Origin: Streptomyces sp. CC0208
GTDB taxonomy: Bacteria; Actinomycetota; Actinomycetes; Streptomycetales; Streptomycetaceae
Direction of reading: 5' to 3'
Length of the DNA: 64,000 nt
Assembly (NCBI RefSeq): GCF_003443735.1
Contig: NZ_CP031969.1
Span: 1,860,001-1,924,000 of the forward strand
Shown: positions 42,027-50,150 of the stretch, piece after piece
Layout: each line of letters begins with the position of its first letter
Numbering within the stretch: position 1 is the first letter of the stretch
Notes under the pieces: model-generated
Seen by the model: the letters and a program-made list of their open reading frames with translations, nothing else
What the model was told of the DNA's origin: nothing
Database searches by the model: none
Position numbers and translations under genes: made by a program

Positions 42027-43130
42027 GTGCCTGCTACACCAGTTCTTCGCCGCACCCTCGCGGTCATCGCCGCGCTCCCGCTGCTCACCCTCGCCGCTTG
42101 CGGCTACGGCTCGGACTCCAAGGACACCGACACCGCCAAGGTCGCCGCCGGCGCCAAGAAGATCGACGGGCTCGACTCCGTCAAGATCGGCTACTTCGGC
42201 AACCTGACCCACGGCACCGCGCTCGTCGGGGTGAACAAGGGCTTCTTCCAGAAGGAGCTCGGGGCCACCAAGGCCTCGTACGCGACCTTCAACGCCGGAC
42301 CTTCCGAGATCGAGGCGCTCAACTCCAAGTCGATCGACATCGGCTGGATCGGCCCCTCCCCGTCGATCAACGGCTACGTCAAGTCGGGCGGCAAGAGCCT
42401 GAAGATCATCGGCGGTTCGGCCTCCGGCGGTGTGAAGCTGGTCGTCAACCCGGACAAGATCAAGTCCCTGAAGGACGTCAAGGGCAAGAAGATCGCCACC
42501 CCGCAGCTCGGCAACACGCAGGACGTGGCGTTCCTCAACTGGATCGCCGACCAGGGCTGGAAGGTCGACGCACAGAGCGGCAAGGGTGACGTCACCGTCG
42601 TCCGCACCGACAACAAGATCACGCCGGACGCCTACAAGGCCGGTTCCATCGACGGCGCCTGGGTCCCGGAGCCGACCGCGTCGAAGCTGGTCGCCGAGGG
42701 CGGCAAGGTGCTGCTCGACGAGGCGTCGCTGTGGCCGGACAAGAAGTTCGTGATCACGAACATCATCGTGCGCCAGGACTTCCTCAAGGAGCACCCGAAG
42801 GCGGTCGAGGCCGTCCTGAAGGCGTCGGTGGAGGCCAACAAGTGGATCAACGCCAACCCTGACGCGGCGAAGGCGGCGGCGAACAAGCAGCTGGAGGCGG
42901 ACTCCGGCAAGGCGCTCAAGCCCGCGGTCCTGGACCCGGCCTGGAAGTCGATCCAGTTCACCAACGACCCGCTGGCCGCCACCCTCAACACCGAGGCGGA
43001 GCACGCGGTCAAGGCCGGTCTGCTGAAGAAGCCCGACCTGAACGGGATCTACGACCTCACGATCCTCAACAAGGTCCTCAAGGCCGACGGCGAGTCCACG
43101 GTCGACGCCGCCGGTCTCGGCACCAGCTGA
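42027..43130 (+). CDS. ssuA: Sulfonate/sulfate-type ABC transporter substrate-binding lipoprotein
   Basis: 367 residues from GTG 42027 (GAGAGGA upstream). The signal ends in a lipobox, PLLTLAACGYG, with the lipid-bearing Cys near residue 24. The body is a type-II periplasmic-binding fold of the SsuA/NrtA/ThiY group: VKIGYFGNLTHGTALVGVNK, then GPSEIEALNSKSIDIGWIGP. It should bind an organosulfonate or sulfate-like anion outside the membrane. Sulfur-operon context supports that; the ligand itself is not proven. Confidence 0.87.
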   Translation: MPATPVLRRTLAVIAALPLLTLAACGYGSDSKDTDTAKVAAGAKKIDGLDSVKIGYFGNLTHGTALVGVNKGFFQKELGATKASYATFNAGPSEIEALNSKSIDIGWIGPSPSINGYVKSGGKSLKIIGGSASGGVKLVVNPDKIKSLKDVKGKKIATPQLGNTQDVAFLNWIADQGWKVDAQSGKGDVTVVRTDNKITPDAYKAGSIDGAWVPEPTASKLVAEGGKVLLDEASLWPDKKFVITNIIVRQDFLKEHPKAVEAVLKASVEANKWINANPDAAKAAANKQLEADSGKALKPAVLDPAWKSIQFTNDPLAATLNTEAEHAVKAGLLKKPDLNGIYDLTILNKVLKADGESTVDAAGLGTS

Positions 43131-43166
43131 CCCCGGTCCCCGAAGAGCTCCCAGGAGGTGACGACC

Positions 43167-43952
43167 ATGGCCACGACCACGACACTCGCCAAGGCCGACG
43201 AGTCCGTCGAGTACGCCGCGCGTCTTGAGCACGTCTCGAAGTCGTTCGCGGGACCGGGCGGACAGCAGCTCGTCCTGGACGACGTCAGCATCGATGTCGC
43301 GCCGGGCGAGTTCGTCACCCTCCTGGGGGCCTCGGGCTGCGGCAAGTCCACGCTGCTGAACCTGGTGGCCGGGCTCGACGGCCCGACCGCCGGGTCCATC
43401 ACGACGGACGGCCGCCCCGCCCTGATGTTCCAGGAGCACGCCCTCTTCCCGTGGCTGACCGCGGGCAAGAACATCGAACTCGCTCTGAAACTCAGGGGAG
43501 TTCCCAAGCCCGAGCGGCGCGGCAAGGCCGAGGAGCTGCTCGAACTGGTCCGGCTGAAGGGCGCGTACGGCAAGCGCGTCCACGAACTGTCGGGCGGTAT
43601 GCGCCAGCGTGTGGCTCTGGCCCGCGCGCTGGGGCAGGAGAGCAACCTGCTGCTGATGGACGAGCCGTTCGCGGCCCTCGACGCCATCACGCGCGACGTG
43701 CTGCACGACGAGATCACCCGGATCTGGACGGAGACCGGGATCTCCGTCCTGTTCGTCACGCACAACGTGCGCGAGGCGGTACGGCTCGCGCAGCGCGTGA
43801 TCCTGCTGTCCTCCCGTCCCGGCCGGATCGCGCGCGAGTGGACGGTCGACATCCCGCAGCCGCGCCGCATCGAGGACGCGCCCGTGGCCGAACTGGCCCG
43901 TGAGATCACCGAAGAACTGCGTGGGGAGATCCGCCGTCATGGCCAGCACTGA
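43167..43952 (+). CDS. ssuB: ABC transporter ATP-binding protein (SsuB-like)
   Basis: 261 residues. ATG 43167 was chosen because AGGAGG lies eight bases upstream. Walker A LLGASGCGKSTLLNLVAGL (about 59), signature LSGGMRQRVALARAL (about 138), Walker B LLLMDEPFAALD and the switch His TGISVLFVTHNVREAV are all intact. It powers the importer with the adjacent lipoprotein and permease. It overlaps the permease gene by 14 bases. Confidence 0.93.
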   Translation: MATTTTLAKADESVEYAARLEHVSKSFAGPGGQQLVLDDVSIDVAPGEFVTLLGASGCGKSTLLNLVAGLDGPTAGSITTDGRPALMFQEHALFPWLTAGKNIELALKLRGVPKPERRGKAEELLELVRLKGAYGKRVHELSGGMRQRVALARALGQESNLLLMDEPFAALDAITRDVLHDEITRIWTETGISVLFVTHNVREAVRLAQRVILLSSRPGRIAREWTVDIPQPRRIEDAPVAELAREITEELRGEIRRHGQH

Positions 43953-44817
43953 CACGACACCGGCCCAGGACGCCGGGAGCGTAGAGGCGGGCCTCGACGC
44001 GCTGGAGACCCAGGCCACCGGCCGCCCGACCCTCCGGCAGACGCTCGTCAACAAGATCCTGCCGCCGGTCATCGCGCTCGCGGTGGTCCTCGTGGTCTGG
44101 ACCCTGCTCTACCCGGTCGTCGACGATCCCTCCAAGCTGCCGTCGCCGGCGGCCGTGGGCTCCACGTTCAAGGACGCCTGGCTGGCGGGCGATCTGCTCG
44201 GCTACATCTGGACCAGCGTCTCGCGCGGTCTGCTGGGCTTCTTCTTCGCCCTGCTCATCGGCACCCCGCTGGGTCTGATCGTGGCCCGGGTGAAGTTCAT
44301 CCGCGCGGCCATCGGCCCGATCCTGTCCGGCCTCCAGTCGCTGCCGTCGGTGGCGTGGGTGCCGCCGGCCGTGATCTGGCTGGGCCTGAACAACTCCATG
44401 ATGTACGCCGTGATCCTGCTCGGCGCGGTCCCCTCCATCGCCAACGGCCTGGTGTCCGGCGTCGACCAGGTGCCGCCGCTGTTCCTGCGGGCCGGCCGCA
44501 CGATGGGCGCGACAGGCATCAAGGGCATCTGGCACGTCACGCTGCCCGCCGCGCTGCCCGGCTATGTGGCGGGCCTCAAGCAGGGCTGGGCGTTCTCCTG
44601 GCGCTCGCTGATGGCCGCGGAGATCATCGCCCAGTTCCCCGATCTGGGCGTGGGCCTCGGCCAGTTGCTGGAGAACGGCCGCACCAACAGCGACATGGCC
44701 ATGGTGTTCGAGGCGATCCTGCTCATCCTGTTCGTCGGCATCGCGATCGACCTGCTGATCTTCAGCCCGCTGGAGCGGTGGGTTCTGCGCAGCCGCGGTC
44801 TGCTGGTGAAGAGCTGA
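43939..44817 (+). CDS. ssuC: ABC transporter permease (SsuC-like)
   Basis: 292 residues. ATG 43939 lies inside the ATPase gene end. About six membrane helices with the permease loop GRTMGATGIKGIWHVTLPAA (EAA-like) near residue 190. The family moves sulfonates, taurine or nitrate. The N-terminal 35 residues are hydrophilic and cytoplasmic. It forms the membrane channel for the importer encoded by the two preceding genes. Confidence 0.93.
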   Translation: MASTDTTPAQDAGSVEAGLDALETQATGRPTLRQTLVNKILPPVIALAVVLVVWTLLYPVVDDPSKLPSPAAVGSTFKDAWLAGDLLGYIWTSVSRGLLGFFFALLIGTPLGLIVARVKFIRAAIGPILSGLQSLPSVAWVPPAVIWLGLNNSMMYAVILLGAVPSIANGLVSGVDQVPPLFLRAGRTMGATGIKGIWHVTLPAALPGYVAGLKQGWAFSWRSLMAAEIIAQFPDLGVGLGQLLENGRTNSDMAMVFEAILLILFVGIAIDLLIFSPLERWVLRSRGLLVKS

Positions 44818-44821
44818 GTCC

Positions 44822-45556
44822 ATGAAGCCCGTTCTCCTGGTCATCGCCCACGGCAGCCGCGACCCGCGGCACGCCGCGACGGTGCACGCTCTCGTACGCC
44901 GGGTGCGCTCGCTGCGCCCGGACGTACGGGTGGAGACGGGCTTCCTGGACTTCAACGTCCCCTCCGTGCCGGGCGTGTTGGAGTCCCTGGCGGCGGAGGG
45001 CGTCCGTGACGTCGTGGCGCTGCCGCTGTTGCTGACGCGGGCGTTCCACGCGAAGGCGGACATCCCCGCGGTGCTGCGGGACGCGCCGTCGCGGCTGCGG
45101 ATCCGGCAGGCGGAGGTGCTGGGCCCGTCCCCGCTGCTCCTGTCCGCGCTCGAACGGCGGTTGTACGAGGCGGGGTTGACGCCCGCCGACAAGTCCTCGA
45201 CCGGGGTCGTGCTGGCCTCGGCGGGGTCCACCGACCCGGAGGCGATCGCAGTGATCGCTGACATCGCGCGGGAGTGGCGGCACACCGGTTGGTGCGCCGT
45301 GCGGCCTGCGTTCGCCTCCGCGGCCCTGCCCCGCACCGAGGACGCCGTACGCGAACTGCGGGCCATGGGCTGCGCGAAGGTGGCGGTGGCGCCGTACGTC
45401 CTCGCCCCCGGGTTCCTGCCCGACCGCATCGCGCGGGGCGCGGCGGACGCGGACGTCCTGGCCGGGGTGCTGGGCCCCGCGCCGGAGGTGGCGCGGGTGC
45501 TGCTGCGACGCTACGACAGCGCGTCGGCGCGGGTGCTGCTGCCGGTCAGCGCGTGA
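44822..45556 (+). CDS. sirB: Sirohydrochlorin ferrochelatase/cobaltochelatase-like protein (CbiX/SirB)
   Basis: 244 residues with two CbiX repeats: LLVIAHGSRDPRHAATVHAL at the start, with the metal-binding His of AHGSRD, and LLLTRAFHAKADIPAVL with a second His; the C-terminal repeat has VAVAPYVLAPGFLPDRIA. It would insert iron into sirohydrochlorin to make siroheme, the cofactor of the sulfite reductase encoded upstream. It lies four bases after the permease gene and ends the operon, overlapping the convergent reductase gene by 11 bases. Confidence 0.88.
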   Translation: MKPVLLVIAHGSRDPRHAATVHALVRRVRSLRPDVRVETGFLDFNVPSVPGVLESLAAEGVRDVVALPLLLTRAFHAKADIPAVLRDAPSRLRIRQAEVLGPSPLLLSALERRLYEAGLTPADKSSTGVVLASAGSTDPEAIAVIADIAREWRHTGWCAVRPAFASAALPRTEDAVRELRAMGCAKVAVAPYVLAPGFLPDRIARGAADADVLAGVLGPAPEVARVLLRRYDSASARVLLPVSA

Positions 45557-46583
45557 GACGACGCTCTTTCCCTACGGCCGTCTCGGCCTCGTCGGCGAGC
45601 CGTACCAGCTCCCCCACCGGCATCGCCCCGGGCCGTCTGCGTTCACGGGCGCAGGTGTTGGCTAGCCGCTGCAGGAGTTCGTTCAGCGGGGTCGGTACCC
45701 CGTGCAGGCGGCCGAGGAGGGCGATCTCGCCGTTGAGGTGGTCGGCCTCGATGGTGCCGGTACCCCGGGTGAGGGACTGCCAGGAGGAACCGCCGCCGCG
45801 CGGGGCGCCCTCCAGGGGCTGCAGGGTGACCTTGTCGCCGCGCAGCGCCCGCTGCTCCTCGACGCTCGCGTACGCGATCCCGGCGGCGTCGAGCACGGCC
45901 CGGCCCTCGGCCCGTACCCGGCCGACGAGCGCCAGGGCTTCCTCGCTCTCGACGGGACCGGCGACCGCCTCGACGGCGTTGGCGAGGTTGGACAGCAGCT
46001 TGGCGTACTGCCAGCGGGCGAGGTCCGGCACGACCGGTGCCTCGAACCGCGACTTCTCCAGGTCGGCGGCGACCCGCCGGGCCGTCTCGTCCGTGCCGTG
46101 CGGATACACGCCCAGGTGCAGGATGCCGGTGAGCGGGCTGCCCGCGGCGGAGACGACTCCGGGCTCGACGAAGGTGGAGGGCAGCCAGACGCAGACGCCG
46201 TACACGCGGCGGAAACGGCGCAGGGCGATGCGCTGGCCTTCCACGCCGTTCTGCGCGCACAGCAGCGGCAGCCGCTCGGCCGCGGTGCCACCGCCCGCGA
46301 CCGGGGCGGGGCCCCAGGCGTCGAGGGCGCCTTCGGTGTCCTGGGTCTTCACCGCGAGGACGAGTACGTCGTCCTCCCTGAGTTCGCCGAGCGGTGTCGG
46401 CCCGTCGACGACCGGCAGGCGGTACGTCAGTTCGCCTTCCGGCACCCGCAGCCGGAGTCCGTCGTCGCGGAGCGACGCGTGGTGCGCGCCCCGCGCGACC
46501 AGCACGACCTCGTGTCCCGAACCCGCGAGCCGCCCACCGACGGTCCCGCCGACCGCCCCTGCCCCGATGATGACGTAGCGCAT
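45546..46583 (-). CDS. Ketopantoate reductase-family protein
   Basis: 345 residues from the ATG ending at 46583. The Rossmann start MRYVIIGAGAVGGTVGGRLA and the PanE/ApbA C-terminal domain are clear, with KLLSNLANAVEAV holding the catalytic Lys and WQSLTRGTGTIEADHLNGE the conserved C-terminal block. Family members reduce 2-dehydropantoate with NADPH in pantothenate synthesis, but paralogues act on other 2-oxoacids, so the gene name is left open. A longer upstream frame exists but is Arg-rich and unlikely. It converges on the chelatase gene. Confidence 0.87.
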   Translation of the reverse strand: MRYVIIGAGAVGGTVGGRLAGSGHEVVLVARGAHHASLRDDGLRLRVPEGELTYRLPVVDGPTPLGELREDDVLVLAVKTQDTEGALDAWGPAPVAGGGTAAERLPLLCAQNGVEGQRIALRRFRRVYGVCVWLPSTFVEPGVVSAAGSPLTGILHLGVYPHGTDETARRVAADLEKSRFEAPVVPDLARWQYAKLLSNLANAVEAVAGPVESEEALALVGRVRAEGRAVLDAAGIAYASVEEQRALRGDKVTLQPLEGAPRGGGSSWQSLTRGTGTIEADHLNGEIALLGRLHGVPTPLNELLQRLANTCARERRRPGAMPVGELVRLADEAETAVGKERRLTR

Positions 46584-46705
46584 GGGAAAAGCCTCGCAGA
46601 GGACGGGAGTTGAGGTGTTCCCGGGGCGGGGAGGAGCGCCCTCGTGGCGGGTGTGAGTCAGAAAGCGTAGATTTGAGGGCTGGTCTACCCGGGGGGACAC
46701 GACAG

Positions 46706-47236
46706 GTGTTGAGAGAGACTTTCCGGCGTCGTGGAGGGCGTTGGGCGAGCGGGAGCGGCGACCGGCGGCGGGACGCCGAGCTGCGGGCGCACAGCCGTCG
46801 GCTGCTGCACCGGCTCGCGCCTTCGCTGCCGCTCGGCATCGCCGAGCTGTGCGAGCTGCTGGCCGAGCAGCGCGGAACACCGATCACGCTGCTGGAGTGG
46901 GAGCTGCCGGCCGACGGCCCCTTCGGCGTGCTGCTGTCCCGGCCGGACGAGGACGTCATCGTCTACCAGGCGAACACCACCAAGGCGCACCAGGCGCACA
47001 TCGTGCTGCACGAGATCGGCCACATCATCGCCTACGACCTGGCGGGAGAGCGGCCCGAGCTGCCGTTGCTGCGCACCTGCTACTCCGACCGGGACGAACG
47101 GGACGCCGAGGTCGTCGCGTCCACGCTGATGCACCAGGCGATGTCGATGCACCGGCAGGCGCAGCGCTACGGCCTCGACGAGCCGTGGCGGCCCTCGGTC
47201 TTCGGCAGCCTCGTCTTCGAGGACGGGCTCAGGTGA
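46706..47236 (+). CDS. ImmA/IrrE-family metallo-endopeptidase
   Basis: 176 residues from GTG 46706 (GGGGGGAC upstream); the exact start is uncertain. The zinc motif VLHEIGHIIAYDL (HExxH, about residues 112-116) and a downstream acidic residue in the SDRDERDAEVVASTLMHQA helix define the family. Such proteases cleave XRE-type repressors in phage, ICE and stress systems. An XRE protein is encoded 970 bases away (48209-48673) and could be its target. A 26-bp direct repeat begins at its stop codon. Confidence 0.82.
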   Translation: MLRETFRRRGGRWASGSGDRRRDAELRAHSRRLLHRLAPSLPLGIAELCELLAEQRGTPITLLEWELPADGPFGVLLSRPDEDVIVYQANTTKAHQAHIVLHEIGHIIAYDLAGERPELPLLRTCYSDRDERDAEVVASTLMHQAMSMHRQAQRYGLDEPWRPSVFGSLVFEDGLR

Positions 47237-47293
47237 GCCGTGCGCGCTCCGGGGCCGCGGGCGGCTGAGGTGAGCCGTGCGCGCTCCGGGGCC
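47231..47293. repeat. 26-bp direct repeat between convergent genes
   Basis: A 26-bp sequence beginning AGGTGAGCCGTGCGCGCTCC occurs at 47231-47256 and, unchanged, at 47268-47293 (period 37). The first copy spans the ImmA/IrrE stop codon. It looks like a recent tandem duplication of the gene end. Confidence 0.8.
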
Positions 47294-47300
47294 TCGGGCC

Positions 47301-48212
47301 TCAGGGCACCAGGAGGAGCTTGCCGCGGAAACCGCCGCGCTCCAGGCGGCGGTGGGCCTCGGCCGCGTCCTCGAACGGGAGCACGGTGAGTTCCTGACGA
47401 GGTGCGATGCCGCGGGCCGCGGCCTCGGCGACACTGACCAGGTCGTCCCGGTCCAGCTCCACGCCGATCAACGTGTACGCGACCTCGGGCCGGGCGGCCG
47501 GATCAGGAGCGCTGAACGGGGTGATGGTGAGGAAGGCGCCCTGGGGCCGCACGGCGTCGAACAGAGCGGGCACGCCGCCGGCGTCGATCACGATGTCGTA
47601 GGCCCCGGTCCCGACCTGCGCGGGATCCGCGAGCACCGCGCCCTCGCCCGGCCGTCCGGCCCGCTGCTCCTGCCACACGGGCAGGTCGGAGGGGCGGACG
47701 AGCAGGTCCGTGCGCGTGGACGGCTCGTCGAGCAGACGGGCCGCGAGGTGCGCGCCGACGCCTCCCTGGGCGCCGATCAGCAGGATCCGCTTCCCGGCGC
47801 GGTCCGGGGTGCGGCGCAGCAGCTGGGTCGCGGTCACGCCCGCCAGCGGCAGCGCCGCGGCCTCCTCGAGCTTCAGGCCGTCCGGCACGTGCGCCACGAA
47901 CCCCGGGTCGAAGGCGACGTACTCGGCCATGCTGCCCACGCCCGTGCCCAGTTGTGCCGTCATCGCGAGGACGCGGTCGCCGGTGCGGAAGCCGGAGCCG
48001 GCGGGTGCGTGCGCGACGGTGCCCGCGAGGTCCCAGCCGAGCACGGCGGGCAGGGAGGTGGGGATCAGGCCCGAACGGGTCGCCAGGTCCACCGGGTTGA
48101 CGGCGGCCGCGGCGGTCTCGATCACCAGGGCGTCGGCGGCTTCCGGCTCCGGTAGGTCGAGGACTTCCAGGACCTCCGGTCCACCGGTCCTGGTCAGGCC
48201 GACGGCCCTCAT
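47301..48212 (-). CDS. Quinone-oxidoreductase-like NADP-dependent MDR protein
   Basis: 303 residues of the medium-chain dehydrogenase superfamily without the zinc-binding motifs, so of the quinone/enone reductase type. ATAAAAVNPVDLATRSGLIP, GWDLAGTVAHAPAGSGFRTG and the NADPH loop LLIGAQGGVGAHLAARLLDE are visible. The substrate is unknown. Its ATG overlaps the stop of the upstream XRE gene (ATGA), so the two are co-expressed. It converges on the ImmA/IrrE gene. Confidence 0.87.
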   Translation of the reverse strand: MRAVGLTRTGGPEVLEVLDLPEPEAADALVIETAAAAVNPVDLATRSGLIPTSLPAVLGWDLAGTVAHAPAGSGFRTGDRVLAMTAQLGTGVGSMAEYVAFDPGFVAHVPDGLKLEEAAALPLAGVTATQLLRRTPDRAGKRILLIGAQGGVGAHLAARLLDEPSTRTDLLVRPSDLPVWQEQRAGRPGEGAVLADPAQVGTGAYDIVIDAGGVPALFDAVRPQGAFLTITPFSAPDPAARPEVAYTLIGVELDRDDLVSVAEAAARGIAPRQELTVLPFEDAAEAHRRLERGGFRGKLLLVP

Positions 48213-48673
48213 GCCTCCCCCTCCTCGGCGGCCGGCTCGGGGGCCTTTCGTGAAGCGTCCAGTACATCCATGATCGACAGGAGCTGCTCGCGCAGATCCG
48301 GGCTGAGCTTGCCGGCGCGCATGGCGATCGAGCGGACCTGCCGGTCGGCGAGTGTCTCGGTCCGCTCCTCCTTCTTCTCCGGGGCGCCGGGCGGTGCCGG
48401 CTCGGAGATGAGCGCGCTCACCGAGACCGGCAGGGACATGTCCCGGGACTGGAAGTACCGCACGATCGCCGAGAGCACGTTCATCGTCGGGTTGGTCTGC
48501 GAGCCGTTGCGCAACGACGTCAGATAGCTCCGGGAGATCGTCACGTCGTGACCGGGGTCCTCCGAAATCGCCTTGGCGACCTCGGCCGTCGTCGGCTCGC
48601 GAAGGCGTCCCACGGCGTCAGGTGTTGCGGCATCCGCGAACCAGGCATTCAGGCGTTCTGCCAACGTGGCCAT
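48209..48673 (-). CDS. XRE-type transcriptional regulator
   Basis: 154 residues from the ATG ending at 48673 (GGGAAGG upstream). The N-terminal domain (about 25-75, PTTAEVAKAISEDPGHDVTI and SRSYLTSLRNGSQTNPTMNV) is a helix-turn-helix of the EspR-like type seen in actinobacteria. The C-terminal part (about 105-154) is a short helical tail. It lies divergent from the cyclitol operon, whose promoter is about 140-240 bases away, and is a candidate regulator of it. It is coupled to an MDR gene. Confidence 0.82.
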   Translation of the reverse strand: MATLAERLNAWFADAATPDAVGRLREPTTAEVAKAISEDPGHDVTISRSYLTSLRNGSQTNPTMNVLSAIVRYFQSRDMSLPVSVSALISEPAPPGAPEKKEERTETLADRQVRSIAMRAGKLSPDLREQLLSIMDVLDASRKAPEPAAEEGEA

Positions 48674-48820
48674 GCGGTCGACCTTCCCAGGGTTCCAGCG
48701 ACTCAAGGGGGCGGTGACCAGGCGCTGAGCGGCTCAGCCCGGTGGTGAACGCGCCGGGCGCATCGCTGCGGGCCGACGGTGTCGCCGCCTCTCCTATTGT
48801 CGGGAACTTTAGCACGCACG

Positions 48821-48850
48821 TTACATAGCGAGCCTTGCTGCTACTATATT
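48821..48850 (+). promoter_or_regulatory. Candidate promoter of the cyclitol operon
   Basis: TTACAT (48821-48826) and TATATT (48845-48850) are spaced by 18 bases, in a locally AT-rich stretch that stands out from the surroundings. Transcription would begin near 48857, about 58 bases before the first start codon. Confidence 0.5.
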
Positions 48851-48856
48851 GAACAC

Positions 48857-48905
48857 GGCGCCTATAAATCTATCTCCTGTCCGCCAATATGGCGCCTGTA
48901 GATTC
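48857..48905 (+). promoter_or_regulatory. Direct repeat in the cyclitol operon leader (candidate regulator sites)
   Basis: GGCGCCTATAAATC (48857-48870) and GGCGCCTGTAGATTC (48891-48905) are two copies of a 14-15-bp unit, 34 bases apart start to start. They lie between the likely promoter and the first ribosome site, suiting two binding sites on about the same face of DNA (roughly three turns). Confidence 0.5.
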
Positions 48906-48914
48906 GGAGGAGAC

Positions 48915-50150
48915 ATGCACAGCGGTACCCAGATCACCCAGGGGCTCCGTCTGGCCATGGGTGACAGTCCGGCCTGGACGGTCGAGGCCGTACGTCAGGC
49001 GCGCTACCACGTCGTGAGCTCCGACCACCTCTTCACGCGGGACAACACCACACTGCTGACCGGCTGCCCGGACGCGCCGCTGCGCTCCGGAGAGCGGCGC
49101 CTCCTCGTCGTCGACGAGAACGTGGACACGCTCTACGGCGCTCAGATCAGGGAGTTCTTCGACTTCCACGACATCAGGGCCACGGTCCTGACCCTGCGCG
49201 CCGACGAGACCGTGAAGCAGTGGGACGCCGTGTGCGAGGTCGTCGACGCGATGAACGACTTCGGGATCGACCGCCGCCGCGAGCCGGTCATGGCGATCGG
49301 CGGCGGAGTCCTGACCGACATCGTCGGTTTCGCGGCGAGCATCTACCGGCGCGGGACGCCGTACATCCGCATCCCCACGACGCTGATCGGCCTCGTCGAC
49401 GCGGGCGTGGGCGTGAAGACCGGGGTCAACTACTCCACCGGCAAGAACCGCCTGGGCACCTACGCGCCCGCCACGGCCACGTTCCTGGACCGCTCGTTCC
49501 TGCGCAGCCTGGACCTGAGGCACATCAGCAACGGCCTGGCCGAGATCCTGAAGATGGCTCTCATCCGGTCCGAGAAACTGTTCGACCTCCTGGAGTCGCA
49601 CGGTCCCGCGGTGCGCGCCGACCGCTTCCAGGGCACCAACGGCGACCTCGCCCGCGCCGCCGACGCGATCATCGCCGAGTCCATCCACCTCATGCTGGAG
49701 GAACTGCAGCCCAACCTGTGGGAGTCGTCCCTGGAGCGCTGCGTGGACTACGGCCACACCTTCAGCCCGACCGTCGAGATGCACGCCCTGCCCGAGCTGC
49801 TGCACGGCGAGGCCGTCGTGATCGACATGGCCCTCACCACCGCGCTGTCCACACTGCGCGGCGACGTCAGCGAGGCACAGGCCGACCGGATCTTCTCGGT
49901 GATCCGGGCGCTCGGACTGCCGCTCTGGAACGCCGTGCTGGACGACACCTCCCTGCTCGAACACGCGCTGCAGGACACCGTGCGCCACCGCGACGGGCAG
50001 CAGCGGCTGCCACTGCCGCTGGGCATCGGACGGCACCGCTTCGTCAACGACGTCACCCCGGCCGAACTGCGCGAGGCCGCGAGGCTGCTGCACGGCCGCG
50101 CGGCGGACCTGTCGCCCGCCGCCTCGGACGAGGAGCTGGTGAGCGTATGA
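48915..50150 (+). CDS. Sedoheptulose 7-phosphate cyclase (2-epi-5-epi-valiolone synthase-like)
   Basis: 411 residues from ATG 48915 (GGAGGAG upstream). It belongs to the dehydroquinate-synthase superfamily: MAIGGGVLTDIVGFAASIYR binds NAD, and metal ligands lie in LAEILKMALI, CVDYGHTFSPTVE and LLHGEAVVIDM. VKTGVNYSTGKNRLGTYAPA and the longer sequence distinguish it from AroB and match sugar-phosphate cyclases using sedoheptulose 7-phosphate, as in validamycin and acarbose pathways. It would make a C7 cyclitol (2-epi-5-epi-valiolone or an epimer). It opens an eight-gene operon. Confidence 0.87.
   Translation: MHSGTQITQGLRLAMGDSPAWTVEAVRQARYHVVSSDHLFTRDNTTLLTGCPDAPLRSGERRLLVVDENVDTLYGAQIREFFDFHDIRATVLTLRADETVKQWDAVCEVVDAMNDFGIDRRREPVMAIGGGVLTDIVGFAASIYRRGTPYIRIPTTLIGLVDAGVGVKTGVNYSTGKNRLGTYAPATATFLDRSFLRSLDLRHISNGLAEILKMALIRSEKLFDLLESHGPAVRADRFQGTNGDLARAADAIIAESIHLMLEELQPNLWESSLERCVDYGHTFSPTVEMHALPELLHGEAVVIDMALTTALSTLRGDVSEAQADRIFSVIRALGLPLWNAVLDDTSLLEHALQDTVRHRDGQQRLPLPLGIGRHRFVNDVTPAELREAARLLHGRAADLSPAASDEELVSV

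Noticed and set aside
46706..48673. Prophage or integrative element remnant because of ImmA/IrrE and XRE genes
   Set aside because: No integrase, att-like repeat, portal, capsid or conjugation gene was seen; the families also occur as chromosomal regulators in Streptomyces.
48915..50150. Cyclase as 3-dehydroquinate synthase (AroB)
   Set aside because: No other shikimate gene is nearby, the protein is longer than AroB, and VKTGVNYSTGKNRLG fits the sugar-phosphate cyclase group.
48915..50150. Cyclase as desmethyl-4-deoxygadusol synthase for mycosporine-like sunscreens
   Set aside because: The O-methyltransferase and ATP-grasp ligase that accompany it in mycosporine clusters are absent.
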